This document shows positions 12,355 through 23,046 of a DNA stretch of 64,000 nt, one piece after another; position 1 is the stretch's first letter; every line of letters begins with the position of its first letter. Made by a program: the position numbers and the translations under genes. Source of the stretch: Okapia johnstoni. Taxonomy: Eukaryota > Chordata > Mammalia > Artiodactyla > Giraffidae. The notes below the pieces were generated by a model, which was not told the DNA's origin, ran no database searches, and was given only the letters and a program-made list of their open reading frames with translations. The DNA is taken from assembly GCA_024291935.2 (NCBI GenBank), contig CM044317.1, forward strand, positions 58,828,730-58,892,729, given 5' to 3'.

Positions 12355-13325
12355 TTTTCTCCTCATGAAGTCACCAGTGCCTCCTTCCCCCCTTCCTTTT
12401 CAGCCCTTGTGTCCTGCTTCCCTGAGAAATAGGAGTAATCAGAGAAGAATATCCACAGATCCCACCACCATCACCTGCCAGTTTCTGTACATATTCTCTT
12501 CCTCTCTTCCTGTTACTATGAATGAAATGTTCCAAGCTCTGTATCTCTTTGGCTTATGCACTAGATCCTACCCCTTCCCTCCTACTCAAAGACAGTGAAT
12601 CAGCAATCTTCCCTTCTCTTCTGCATCATCATTCCCACCCTCTCTGCTGGATCATTTCTATTTGCATAAATTGCTACCACTTTGTTGGAAGCAGCTCTCT
12701 GCACTCTTCCTGGATTCTTGCAGTAGCCTCCTAAGTGGTCTCCTTCTTTCAGCCCCTACTCCCCTTCAAACTCTACTCATCTCAATAGCCAGAAAAATCC
12801 AAGATCTTGCTAATCCTTTGCCCAAAACCCTCCAGAGGCTTCACATCTCTCTGAGGGTAAAAGCTGAAGTCCCTGGTAAGGCTTTCAAAGCCTTATTTGG
12901 TTTTTCCTGATTTCCACCTCTAACTCGATCTCCAGCTTTTCTCTCTGGGCTCCTCCTGCACCAGCCACGTGCACTTCTTGTTCCTTCCAACACAAGACAC
13001 ACTCATAACACTTGCACCAGCGTGGTCTGTTCCCTTACTTTCTTTGGCTTGTTCCTCAAATATCACCTTCTCAATATAACCTTTCCTGTTTACTCTTTAA
13101 AATTACAGCTCCCCTCAACCCCACCACTTTCCCTGCTCTGCTTTTCACTTATTCCATATGGTGAAATACTATGTATTTTTACTTGTTAATTGTTTATCAT
13201 CTGTCTGCCCCCCTCCCAAGGAAAATTCATGAGTGCTTGGAACTTTTTTCCTTTTTACCTCTTTCCCATATTCCTAGTATATTCCTAGAATGTAGTAAAT
13301 GCTCAGCAGTAACATGTTGAGTGAA
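12355..13325 (+). mobile_element. L2 LINE, 3' part
   Basis: CCCTCCAGAGGCTTCACATC, GAGGGTAAAAGCTGAAGTCC and AAGGCTTTCAAAGCCTTA are the L2 reverse-transcriptase/3' region phrases. The copy ends with GTAGTAAATGCTCAGCAG and TTGAGTGAAT. The plus-strand open frames at 12365-12910 are fragments of it. Confidence 0.87.
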
Positions 13326-13689
13326 TCTGTCTTTATGAGAGTGAAACTAGAAAATGACACGGGAATATTAGTCACGCTGACTAAATTTTTAAAATCTATC
13401 TCACCAATTCTATTTTACAGACATAATTTGAAGATATTTTTAGCTTCATTTGGGTCTCTATAGATCTTCTTTTTCCTTTAGAAGAATCGTGGGACTCTTG
13501 TATACTTGAAGAGAAATATACTGTGGAAAAAATGCATGTATCTTAGTTCCTTTTGAACTCTTGTATCGTTCAATAGCTTACTGCTTTAAAATGTTTTTTT
13601 AATTCAATTCGGACATTCAAGTATTTATTCTTTATGATACCCAGTCAAAAATGATCTGCTATCAATTTCCCTGTAAGCACTGCTTTTGT

Positions 13690-16070
13690 GTACTGTACAA
13701 ATTTTGGTATGTTGTATATTCAGTTCAAAATACTTTCTTGTAATTTCTTCTTTTACCTATGGGCTATTTAAAAATGTTATTTTACGTCTAGATATTTGGG
13801 GATTTTGCACATATATTGTTTTCTAATTTCATTTTATGATCAGAAATCATATTTTTGTAATTTCACTCATTTTCACTTTTTTTGGAACTTGCTCTGAGGC
13901 CCAGCAAACAGCTTTCTTGGTGCATTTTCTTTGCGCACTTGAAAAGAAATGTGTATCCTGAAGTTTTTAGATAGTATTCTATAAATGTCAATTAGACTAA
14001 GTTGGCTGATTGTACTATAAAAGTCATTTATATCTCTGCCGATTTTCTCTTTGTTCTATCAATTACTTTATCAATCAAAGAGGAGCTGAAATCTCTGTCA
14101 TTGTGAATTTGTCTGTATGTCCCTTTGGTTGGATTAGTTTTCATTTCTTGTATTTTAAAGCTCCATTATTAGCTGAATGCATATTTAGAATTGTTATATA
14201 TCTTTCTAATGATTACTCTTTCATTATTATGAACTGTCCCTCTATATTTATCGTAATATTCTTTGTCCCTCTGAAGTCTTTGTTTAATGTTAATATAGCC
14301 ATTTCACTTTTCTTATCATTAGTGTTTATTTTGTGTATCTTTTTTAATCCTTTTACTTTTAATCTATCTCTATGTTTAAAATGTATTTCTCATATATAGT
14401 ATATAGTTAGGCCTTGCTTTATTATCCAGTCATATTTCTCTGCCTTTTAATTGAGTGCTTAGTCCATTTATAGCTAATATAATTGATATGGTTGGTTGAA
14501 GTCTGCCCTCTTGCTGTTTGCTTTCTACTTATGCCATCTGTTCTAAGTTCTTTTTTCTTCTTTTCCTGCCTTCTTTTGAGATATTTGACTGTTTTAAATC
14601 ATTTTGCTGTCTCTATTGTTTATTAGTTATGGCTCTGTTTTAGCTTTTTAAGGGTTACGACACATGTCTTTAACTTACCACAATCTACCTTCAAACAATA
14701 TTATATTAGTATACTTCCATTTCTCCCTTCCAGTACTTCGTGTTTTTGTTGCCAGATGTTTTACTTCTACACATATTTTATACACCCACAATACACTCTA
14801 AATATTTTGTTTTACATAGTCAATAGTCTTTTTAAAATTTATTTAATTTTTTGGCCCCACCACACAGCTCGTGGTATCTTAGTTCCCCAAACAGGGATTG
14901 AACCCAGGCCCTGGCAGTGAAAACACAAAGCCCTAACCATGGGATTACCAGGGAATTCCCTAAAATTTATTTTATATTTATATATATATATATATATGTA
15001 TTATATATAATTTCCAGTGTTCATTCCTTTGTGTGCAATCACTTTTCCATCTGGTATTATTTTCTTCAACCTGAAGAATTTTCTTTACAATTTTTTGCAG
15101 TCCAGGTCTGCTGGTGACAGATTCTCTCACTTTTGTCAGGAAGGGTCTTTCGTTTTCATTTTCTGTATAAAGAATTCTAAGTTGATGATGTTTTTATTTG
15201 CATGTTTGTTCGCTTTCAACACTTGTCTTCTGGCTTACTTTCTTTCTGGTGAAAAATTGGTAATCATTCTTATCTCTGTTCCCCTCTATATAATGTATCT
15301 TTTTTTCCCTCTGACTGCTTTTAAGATTTTCTCTTTATCATTGGTTTATGGCAACTTAATTATGATGTTCCTTGGTGTGATGATCCTGTGTTTATCCCTC
15401 TCAGGGTTTATTGCATTTCTTCGATCTATGAGTTAATGGTTCTCATCTATTGTGGGAATATTTCAATCATCATTTCTTCAAATATTTTTTTCTGCCAGTC
15501 TCTTTCTCCTACTTCTGAATAATACTCCTTGATGTTGTTCCACAATTCACTGGGGCTCTGTCCTTTTTGTATTTCTCCCCAATACTTCAGGTTGTATAAT
15601 TCCCATTGTCTGTTTTTCAGGTTCACTGATCTTCCACAGTGATCTGCTGCTGTTAAGCCCTCGCAATGAAATTTTTCTTTCAAATAATGTAATTTTTTAA
15701 CTCTAGAAATTATATAAGATTTTCAAAACTTCTTTTAGTGTCTCTATTTAGATACTTTATTGTTTCCAAATTTTTTCATGGTTTTCATTACATCCTTGAA
15801 TATGTTTATAAGGTCTATTTTAAAATCCTTTTCTATTCTAGTAGACTGATTTTATCCTAGTTATGAGTTTCATTTCCTTTCTTCCTTATGTGTCTCCTAA
15901 TTTTCTGTTGGTGCTGAACCGTACTATTGAGTTTCTAGACTTTCTTGTCTTCCTTTTTGACAGTATTTTGTTTCAGCAGGCAGTTAATTTACTTTCAGAT
16001 CAGCTTGATCCTTTTGAGTCTTGTTTTAAAGTTTTGTTAAGATGGTTCTAAAGCAGAAGGAGTAAAAAAA
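13690..16070 (-). mobile_element. Long antisense L1M LINE fragment
   Basis: Phrases typical of old L1 read antisense occur in order: TTGTTTTCTAATTTCATTTT, CACTTGAAAAGAAATGTGTA, TCTATAAATGTCAATTAGAC, GCATATTTAGAATTGTTATA, TATCCAGTCATATTTCTCTG and TCAATCATCATTTCTTCAAA. A CHR SINE interrupts it. Open frames within it (for example 14010-14399 and 15017-15436) are antisense accidents. Confidence 0.82.
14833..14972 (-). mobile_element. CHR-type SINE, antisense, inside L1M
   Basis: The element at 14845-14960 reads TTTTTTGGCCCCACCACAC to GGATTACCAGGGAATTCCC. The 12-bp duplication TAAAATTTATTT flanks it at 14833-14844 and 14961-14972. The insertion is younger than the host L1M. Confidence 0.9.
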
Positions 16071-16102
16071 TTTTCTTTAAAGAGCCAGGTAGTAATTATT
16101 TT

Positions 16103-16302
16103 GGGCTTCCCTGGTGGCTCAGTGGTAAAGAACTGCCTGCCAATGCAGGAGACTCAGGAAGCACAGGTTCAGTCCCTGGGATGGGACGATTCCCTGGAGA
16201 AGGAAATGGCAACCCACTCCAATATTCTTGCCTGGGAAATCCCATGGACAGAGGAGCCTGGTGGGCTACAGTTCTTGGAGTCACAAAAGAGTCTCTATTA
16301 AA
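16103..16302 (+). mobile_element. Bov-tA SINE
   Basis: GGCTTCCCTGGTGGCTCAGT begins the tRNA-derived head; the Bov-A body follows to GGGCTACAGTTCTTGGAGTC. The 3' tail is diverged or truncated. The head contains a short duplication around CAGGAGACTCAGGAAGCAC. Confidence 0.92.
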
Positions 16303-16309
16303 TGCTGTC

Positions 16310-16960
16310 AGTCGGACTAGTCAGCATCTGAGATTTTACCCTAGTTGCAAGCCAGAAAAGTAGCCTGGATTCTGGCAGAAGACCTAAGACTCCTTGGTCA
16401 GAGACAAAGGACTTTATTACAGCTCAGCAGGCATCCTAAGTTTCATATTCTCATTGGTTTCCCTTAGTCCCTGAACATCATGGGGGCATTGCAGAGTGGA
16501 TCACACACTATGGATCTGGATCACAGCTGAGGAACCCTGAGCTTAGGAACCTCTCACCTTATAGCTGCTAGCAAATCTGTCCAAACTTTGCCCTGGAAGG
16601 AGCCATTCTCTCTATTTTCCTAGTCAGGAAACAAAGCTACGCTTTGTCCTGGAGGGTGACACTAATAGCATCAAAAGGCTACTGGATATACAAATATCCT
16701 TGGAAAGGTAGTCTGGGACAACATTGTTACAAGACATGGAAAAATGCCATGGAAGATTGTCTTTTACCGAAAACTCTCGTGTTCAAGAGGTCTCTCTACT
16801 GGTTGGAATTTAAATGCTTACCATCTCCACAAAAGCGTTGCTTGAGTCTCACATCCCCAGTAGTTTTTCCTCTGAAAGTTGTTCTTCTCCCAATTGTTTT
16901 CCCTGGCCTTATGGGGTCCTGTCTTGTACATGTGCGTCTTAATATTCAAACAAACACTTG
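16310..16960 (-). repeat. Possible old LTR-like sequence
   Basis: A TTTATTA motif (reverse of a poly(A) signal) in GGACTTTATTACAGCTCAGC lies within a moderately GC-rich, non-SINE block, suggesting an antisense retroviral LTR. I see no clear TG...CA ends, so this is tentative. Confidence 0.25.
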
Positions 16961-19159
16961 AGATGACCCTTATGTAGATTTCTGAAACTCTGTCTCTGCT
17001 CTCTCCTCCCTGATACTCTGCTTCTCAAACTGCATTTACTTCCAGAGTTCCAGTCTCTCTTCAACTCAGCAAAACCACTGTGCTCTGCTTGAATTCTCTT
17101 TTTTGTAATGTCAATTCACAAAGAACCTCCAGGCAGAAAGATGGGGCATTTGAGAACTCAATTCGTTTGTTTTCTCTTCCCAAGGAACAGAGTCCCATAC
17201 AGCCTGTTCAACTTCTGACAGTTGTTTTATATATATATGTTTTTATTTTTAAAATTTTTTATAGCAAGAGATCTAGTCTGGTACTGGTTACTCCATCATT
17301 GCACAACTATCTTTTTTAGCATCAACTTCTTTATGTGTTTTGGGATTTTGACGTGCACAATCACCGAGTGGGAGATATTTCCATTATTCTCTTACTCCAT
17401 CTCCAATTTAATGAGTATTTTCATCTGCCTTTATCTCCATTCCATGCTCCAGTTCAGAAACAAGATCTTAAGATGGCTTTAGAGTATTCCTGCTCCTTAG
17501 CGATATTAGGAATATGTATAATCTAGTAAGTGAGCCAGCTGGTATCTCAGTTCATTTGCTGTAATGATGTTTTTTCTGTCCTTTTGCTTTCCTGGGTCCA
17601 CTACTTTTGATAAATCCACAGCTTCAGGCAATATACTGGCAGCAGTTTTATACAGCTTCCTTTCATGGGGCTGGGAAAAGTTAGGTGACAAATCATCACT
17701 GGTTACCCAGAACAAAGAGATTTCCTGAAACTCAGGATTTTCACTGGTAAAGCAGAGAGTGTCCTGGAGAAACCAGGATGGTTGGTGTGTTCCAGTTCCT
17801 GGCTTTCAGAACAATGCTAGCTTTGGTCTCTGTCTTGACTAGAGCGTTTTAGCCTTGGTGTTCCCCCAGAGCTGAATTTCCCGTTGCCACCAGCTGTTTC
17901 AGGGCCCAGGCCTTGACGGGCTGCAGCTTTAGCTCAGCTCACTGCTTTGCATTTCTGTTGTGTTTCTAGCGCACAAAGATGTTTATCTTATTTTTTTGAG
18001 ACCAGCAATGACCTTTTGGCTTTCTTTTTTTATATTTTACGTGCATTACCATTCGTTTAAAGCATACAGGATGAACTGAAGCATGAATTCACTATGCCAC
18101 CTGACTGGAAATTCTATTGATTCTTTTTCAATTTGATACTGACTTAGCTTAGGAAATAATGTAATGGAATAGCCTGCTTTTTTTTTTTTTAGCCTGCTTT
18201 ATTTAGAAGCCATTCCAGTCATTTTGAGGGACCTCAAATCACAGAAATCCAGGTGAATGGTCATTGTCCATATTGTGGCTGTATTCTTTGAGGGCATGGT
18301 AACTCAGAACTCAAGTTAGCATAGAACAAAGGAGAAACGCATTCTAACTTTGCTCCATCCTACTACTTCTGGTTAATGACAATGGCATCAATAATGCTTT
18401 ACTTTCATCTCCATTTCCACTTTGAATTCTTCTCCGTGAATTTCTTATTCATCCCTTCCTGAAGACACGGAAGAAAGCAAGTCAAAGGGAGGTTGAGGCA
18501 GTGGTTTCCAACCTCTTTCTTATGCAGCCACCTTCAAACTGGTTTTGGAGAACATGTGGATTTCCAGACCCTTTAACATAACTTTGGTGACCTCCCACAT
18601 AGTTACTACCCTTGAAATTGGGCAAAAGGAGCAGGATAAGCTTTTTTCTTCCCTATTTGCCTCAAACTATATTCTGTCTGTATTCTTTTTGATGAGAAGA
18701 TTTTTTAAAACCGTTTTCAGCCTTTTGCTCTTCATTCTATTGACAATGACAATCCCATTAATTGTCTTGCAGATTTGCACTGTGATTTACAGTAAGCATT
18801 TAAACTATTTCTACTGGATTAACGAGTTTTTGAACATAGAGGTTTTCACATTTCAAACTCAAGTATCTAAATATCATGCAAACAAGCTTCTGTCATAGTA
18901 CAATACTAGTGAAGTAGCAAAAATTGTTTCTAGAGAAAAGTAGTTCACACAACCATCTTAACTCCACTTAGAAAAATAGTCCCATCCCCAGCTTAGGCTT
19001 CTGTTTTTAATTGAAGTGGTAGAAATGTATACGTGGCCTTTCACATTGAAACGTTTAAAAATTGGTATCTTTACGAGCTAGTCTATTTTTAACAAAAATA
19101 AATATGAATTAACTGCTCACATGATGGAATTAAATATTTTCTGGGAAGTAATTCAGTGA
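16961..19159. other. Stretch without recognised feature
   Basis: Mixed AT-rich sequence with a poly(T) tract at 18178-18191 flanked by AGCCTGCTT copies. The 117-codon open frame at 18545-18898 shows no recognisable family. Confidence 0.45.
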
Positions 19160-19236
19160 AGAACAGGGAAGCCTGGCATGCTACAGTCCATGGGATTGCA
19201 GAGTTGGACACGACTGAGTGGCTGAACAACAACAAT
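19160..19236 (+). mobile_element. BovB/Bov-A 3' tail fragment
   Basis: ACAGGGAAGCCTGGCATGC through GGACACGACTGAGTGGCTGA to an ACAACAA tail is the terminal part of BovB, severely 5'-truncated. Confidence 0.85.
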
Positions 19237-19834
19237 TTAGTAAAAACCAAATGATTCAAGAAGTGATCACCTTATGGTTTTATTGAGTTTTTTATTGTTG
19301 TTAAAGTAACTATTTGGACCACGCCTTTTTGGGTATCTTAAAATAACTCCATAGGTAGCTGGTCTGCGACTCTGATGGGGGTGGAGGGGAATAGAAAAGT
19401 TAGAAAATGAAATAGAGAACTATCATTTAGTAATTGAGAACACACACTTATTTAACTAGGACTAAATATTGCCAGAGCAAGTCCTGTGCTAAAATTAGAC
19501 ATTGGGGTTGGTCCAATAGCAGCACAAGTTATAATCCTTTAGAAATCATAGCCTATTGGTTCAAATCAGGACACTGCAATGTGAAAATATAAAGCACATA
19601 TGTCTTCATTACAGGACAGTCGAGTTACCAAAGCTAGAACTACTTCTACCTAAAGGTTGCATTTTATTTTTCTTTTTTGCTTTTCTTTCATATATGAGAA
19701 GACCTCTTGAAAATATTTAATTTCCTAGTGCTCTTGCCCCATGCATCAAATGTGTGTATACACACACACTCATGTTTAGGTAGGTCTTGGGAACAGTATA
19801 CTAGAACCTAAGAAAATTTATGGAAAAGGTAATG

Positions 19835-19985
19835 TGATATAGTGGAAAGAGAATATATCTTGGAATTAGACATAACTGCCTGTGAATACTAGCTCCATCA
19901 TACTCTCTTAAACCTTGGAGAAAACAATTTGTATGGACCTCAGCTTTTTTATTTGGTTTTTAAAAAATCAGAAAATGTCAGGTGC
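19835..19985 (+). mobile_element. MIR SINE fossil
   Basis: TATAGTGGAAAGAGAATATA, GAATACTAGCTCCATCA and TATGGACCTCAGCTTTTT follow the MIR order with strong decay. Confidence 0.6.
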
Positions 19986-20064
19986 TGAGAAAATGTTTTC
20001 CTCTCTCCCATCTGCACCACCACCAGAGGACATTTAGATAGATAGCTAGATAGACAGAATTTTA

Positions 20065-20530
20065 TTAACTTCTTATTTATTGTGTGCCAGGCACCATGGT
20101 ACATATTATCTCATTTAGTCTTGACACCAGAGAAGGCAATGGCACCCCACTCCAGTACTCTTGCCTGGTAAATCCCATGGACGAAGGAGCCTGGTAGGCT
20201 GCCGTCCGTGGGGTTGCTAAGGGTCGGACACGACTGAGCAACTTCACTTTCACTTTTCACTTTCATACATTGGAGAAGGAAATGGCAACCACTCCAGTGT
20301 TCTTGCCTGGAGAATTCCAGGGACGGGGGAGCCTGGTGGGCTGCTGTCTATGGGGTCGCAAAGAGTTGGACACGACTGAAGCAACTTAGCATCAGCAGCA
20401 GCAGCAGTCTTGACATACCCATGAAGTAGTGGAGCTTAAACAGCCCTTATATATGTCTTTAGGCTTTGCTTGCCTAAAGGATCATGCTAGAAAGTGACAG
20501 AACCAAGACTAGAGCCCAGTGCTTCTAACC
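20065..20530 (-). mobile_element. MIR SINE fossil, antisense, split by Bov-A2
   Basis: TGTGTGCCAGGCACCATGGT and ATTATCTCATTTAGTCTTGA lie left of the inserted SINE; GAAAGTGACAGAACCAAGAC and the end lie to its right. Confidence 0.7.
20117..20415 (+). mobile_element. Bov-A2 dimeric SINE with target-site duplication
   Basis: Two Bov-A units are joined by CACTTTTCACTTTCATACAT and end in an (AGC)n tail. A perfect 10-bp duplication, AGTCTTGACA, lies at 20117-20126 and 20406-20415, so the insertion is 20127-20405. Confidence 0.95.
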
Positions 20531-20663
20531 ACTATGATTTCAGCCTCACAAAAAGTCAAAACTTAAAGATATCCTATCAATGAAATGCAGTGAGAAAAGT
20601 TAACGACAAACCATTGGTTTCTCAACAGATTTACTTTTTTTAACCAAATTTAATTTTGATACA

Positions 20664-21030
20664 TGTATTAGTTTGTTAGGGCTGCCATACAAAATACCAC
20701 TGACTGTGTAGCTTAAACAACTGAAGGTTATTTTCTCACGATTCTGGAGGCTAGAAGTCCAAGATGAAGGTGTTGGCAAGTTTGATTTCTTTTCACGCCT
20801 CTCTCCCTGGGTTGCAGGTGACTGGCTGCCTTCTCTGTGTCCTCACATGATCATCCCTCTATTTGTCTGTGTCCTAATCTTCTCTTCTAGTCATTTTGGA
20901 TTAATGACTCCATTTTGACTTAATTACCCCTTTTAAAGTCCCTGTCTCTAACAGATGTAGTCACATTCAAGGTCTTTGGGGTTAGAGCTTCAGCATATGA
21001 TTTTGAAGGAACACAATTCAGCCCCTAACA
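20664..21030 (-). mobile_element. MaLR (MLT1-type) solo LTR, antisense
   Basis: The plus strand begins TGTATTAGTTTGTTAGGGC and ends CACAATTCAGCCCCTAACA, the reverse of a complete MLT1 LTR with TG...CA termini. It contains TTCTGGAGGCTAGAAGTCC and ACATTCAAGGTCTTTGGGG. No internal retroviral sequence adjoins it. Confidence 0.85.
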
Positions 21031-21089
21031 AGGCATATATCGCATAAATCATGTGATATCAAATGAGAAAGAAAATAAGCCTGCTCCCC

Positions 21090-21500
21090 TGAATGTTTGC
21101 TATGTGTCAAACATTGCTCAAATATGGGTTTACACATGTTTATTTAATCCATACAAGCTAAGTACTATTCTTAGCCCCATTTGGTACTGAGAGGTTAAGT
21201 GGTTTATCAAGTCACATCTGTGTGTTTGTGCTAAGATGCTTCAGATGTGAAGCAATTCTTCGAGACCCTGTGGACTATGGCCCACCAGGCTCCTCTGTCC
21301 ATGGGATTCTCCAGGCAAGAATACTGGAGTGGGTAGCCATTCCCTTCTCCAGGGGATCTTCCTGACCCAGGGATCGAACCTGTGTCTCCTTGTGGCTCCT
21401 GCATTGCAGGTGGATTTTTTTTACTGCTGAGCCATCTGGGAAGCCCATCAAGTCACATAACTAGTAAGTAAGAGGAGAACATTTGAATCTACAGAGCTTG
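21090..21500 (-). mobile_element. MIR SINE fossil, antisense, split by Bov-tA
   Basis: TTAGCCCCATTTGGTACTGA and GAGGTTAAGTGGTTTATCAA precede the Bov-tA; CATAACTAGTAAGTAAGAGG follows. This is the typical MIR reverse core, interrupted. Confidence 0.7.
21206..21458 (-). mobile_element. Bov-tA SINE, antisense, with target-site duplication
   Basis: The element at 21218-21446 is flanked by the perfect 12-bp duplication ATCAAGTCACAT (21206-21217, 21447-21458). Its tRNA-derived part holds a small insertion (CTCCTTGTGGCTCCTGC). Confidence 0.95.
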
Positions 21501-22816
21501 ATGCTAGAGTCTGTACTCACACTGCTCATCTCAACTAGAAGCATCCTGTTTGGGCCAAAGAAACAGAAAACACAGTAGTATCTATTTGAGGAAAAATGAT
21601 GATTAAACTTCAAAAGTCTGTATATGTTTAATTAGCAATTACTAGGCTGTCCTACATGAAAGATAGTGAAGCAGCTTTCATTTATTCCGTGGTTATGGTG
21701 GAAGTAATAAATCAGTCACTTAGAAAATGGCAAAGAAAAATTCTAAGTTAATTTCTTGCATCCTACTCTGTAATGAAGGATTAATACAAAGTATTATATT
21801 TCTCTTCTAAATCTTCAAAGGCAAATAGTACCCATAATGAAGCATTAATATTTGAAGACCTAGGACACATATGCTTCAATTCTGATTTCTCTCCCATGTG
21901 GGCATCATTCCTGCTTCAGTCCATTAACTGGAGCAAGAAAAGGAGCTGAGTTCCATGTCTGGAAATGTTGGTCTCAGGGACAGCAATATGCTCCTTGCAG
22001 CCACTGAAGCTTGTAAGTCTACAGAAGCAAGATCTTGCAGCCAAACGTGACTAGAAAAAGAAATTGTAAACTTCCCCACCCCCTCCCAGAATCCCCCAGA
22101 CAGTTAGGAAGGAATGTAGGGCTCCCACTGCACAAAGCAACAGGATTTGAGCCGATTTCGTTGAGTCTCAAAGGACAGTGTTCTTCAGCTCCCATCTGGT
22201 TTAAATCCAAAGTGAACAAAAGAATAGACTCAGAGTTAGGATCAGATCACTGCTCTGGTACTCTCTTTGCCAGTCATTTTGGTTTGTCAACAGAGCCTCG
22301 GCCTTCAAGATGCTTACAGTTGGGTGTTGAGGATGGGGGTGTTTACAAAGTTGTGATAAGGAGTGTTTACAGAGCACCACAGTCAAGTTCCAAGTTGAAC
22401 ATAATCCATATGAAAACGAAGACTGGAGATAATTGTCACAGCAGCTCAGGATTTTAGAGGCCACTGCTGACTGGAGTTATCAAGGCAAACTCAACAGAGA
22501 AAAGTTGAGTGTTGAGATGGGCCTCGAAGGTAGGATTTGCTGGGTGGGGGGAAGTGAAGGTGGTTAGAGGCTTCAGTAGCAGCTGGAGCACAAAGGCAGG
22601 AGTGAGGGAGATAGGCAGGACAACAAAGAAACTTTGTCCCTGGAACAGACAGATTTGGAGGAGTTATGGGAAATACTTTAGGATTAAACAGACTGGGGTC
22701 AGATGATGAATATGATTCATGCTGGAGGTCAGCATTATTATTCTGTTAGTTAATTTGCCAACTGAAATTATCTCAGTTCTCTGAACATGTTGGTTAGAAC
22801 ACATCTCAACAGAACA
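21501..22816. other. Stretch with at most a trace of an old repeat
   Basis: Non-coding sequence. Bases 22510-22640 (GGAGCACAAAGGCAGGAGTG) resemble a phrase found in widely dispersed ancient mammalian repeats, but I cannot assign a family. The 140-codon open frame at 22035-22457 shows no protein family resemblance. Confidence 0.4.
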
Positions 22817-23046
22817 AAGTGCTTTGCCCCTACTGTATAAAAAAGATAACGAATAAGAGCCTACTGTATAGCACAAGGAACTCTACTCAGTACTCTGTAA
22901 TGACCTATATAAGAAAAGAATCTTATAAAGAGTGGACATGTGTATGTATATAACTGATTCACTTTGCTGTACCACAGAAACTAACATTGTAAAAATCAAC
23001 TGTACTCCAATAAAAATAATAATGAAAAAAGAACTAAGAGCTTTGC
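22817..23046 (+). mobile_element. L1 LINE 3' end
   Basis: CCTACTGTATAGCACAAGGA, GTAATGACCTATATAAG, ACTGATTCACTTTGCTGTAC and CAACTGTACTCCAATAAAA are the artiodactyl L1 3' UTR. A near-perfect duplication flanks it (AAGTGCTTTGC at 22817-22827; AAGAGCTTTGC at 23036-23046). Confidence 0.88.

Noticed and set aside
14010..15436. Several hydrophobic plus-strand open frames resembling membrane proteins
   Set aside because: They are the antisense strand of an old L1M element; the phenylalanine/leucine/serine-rich translation comes from T-rich DNA.
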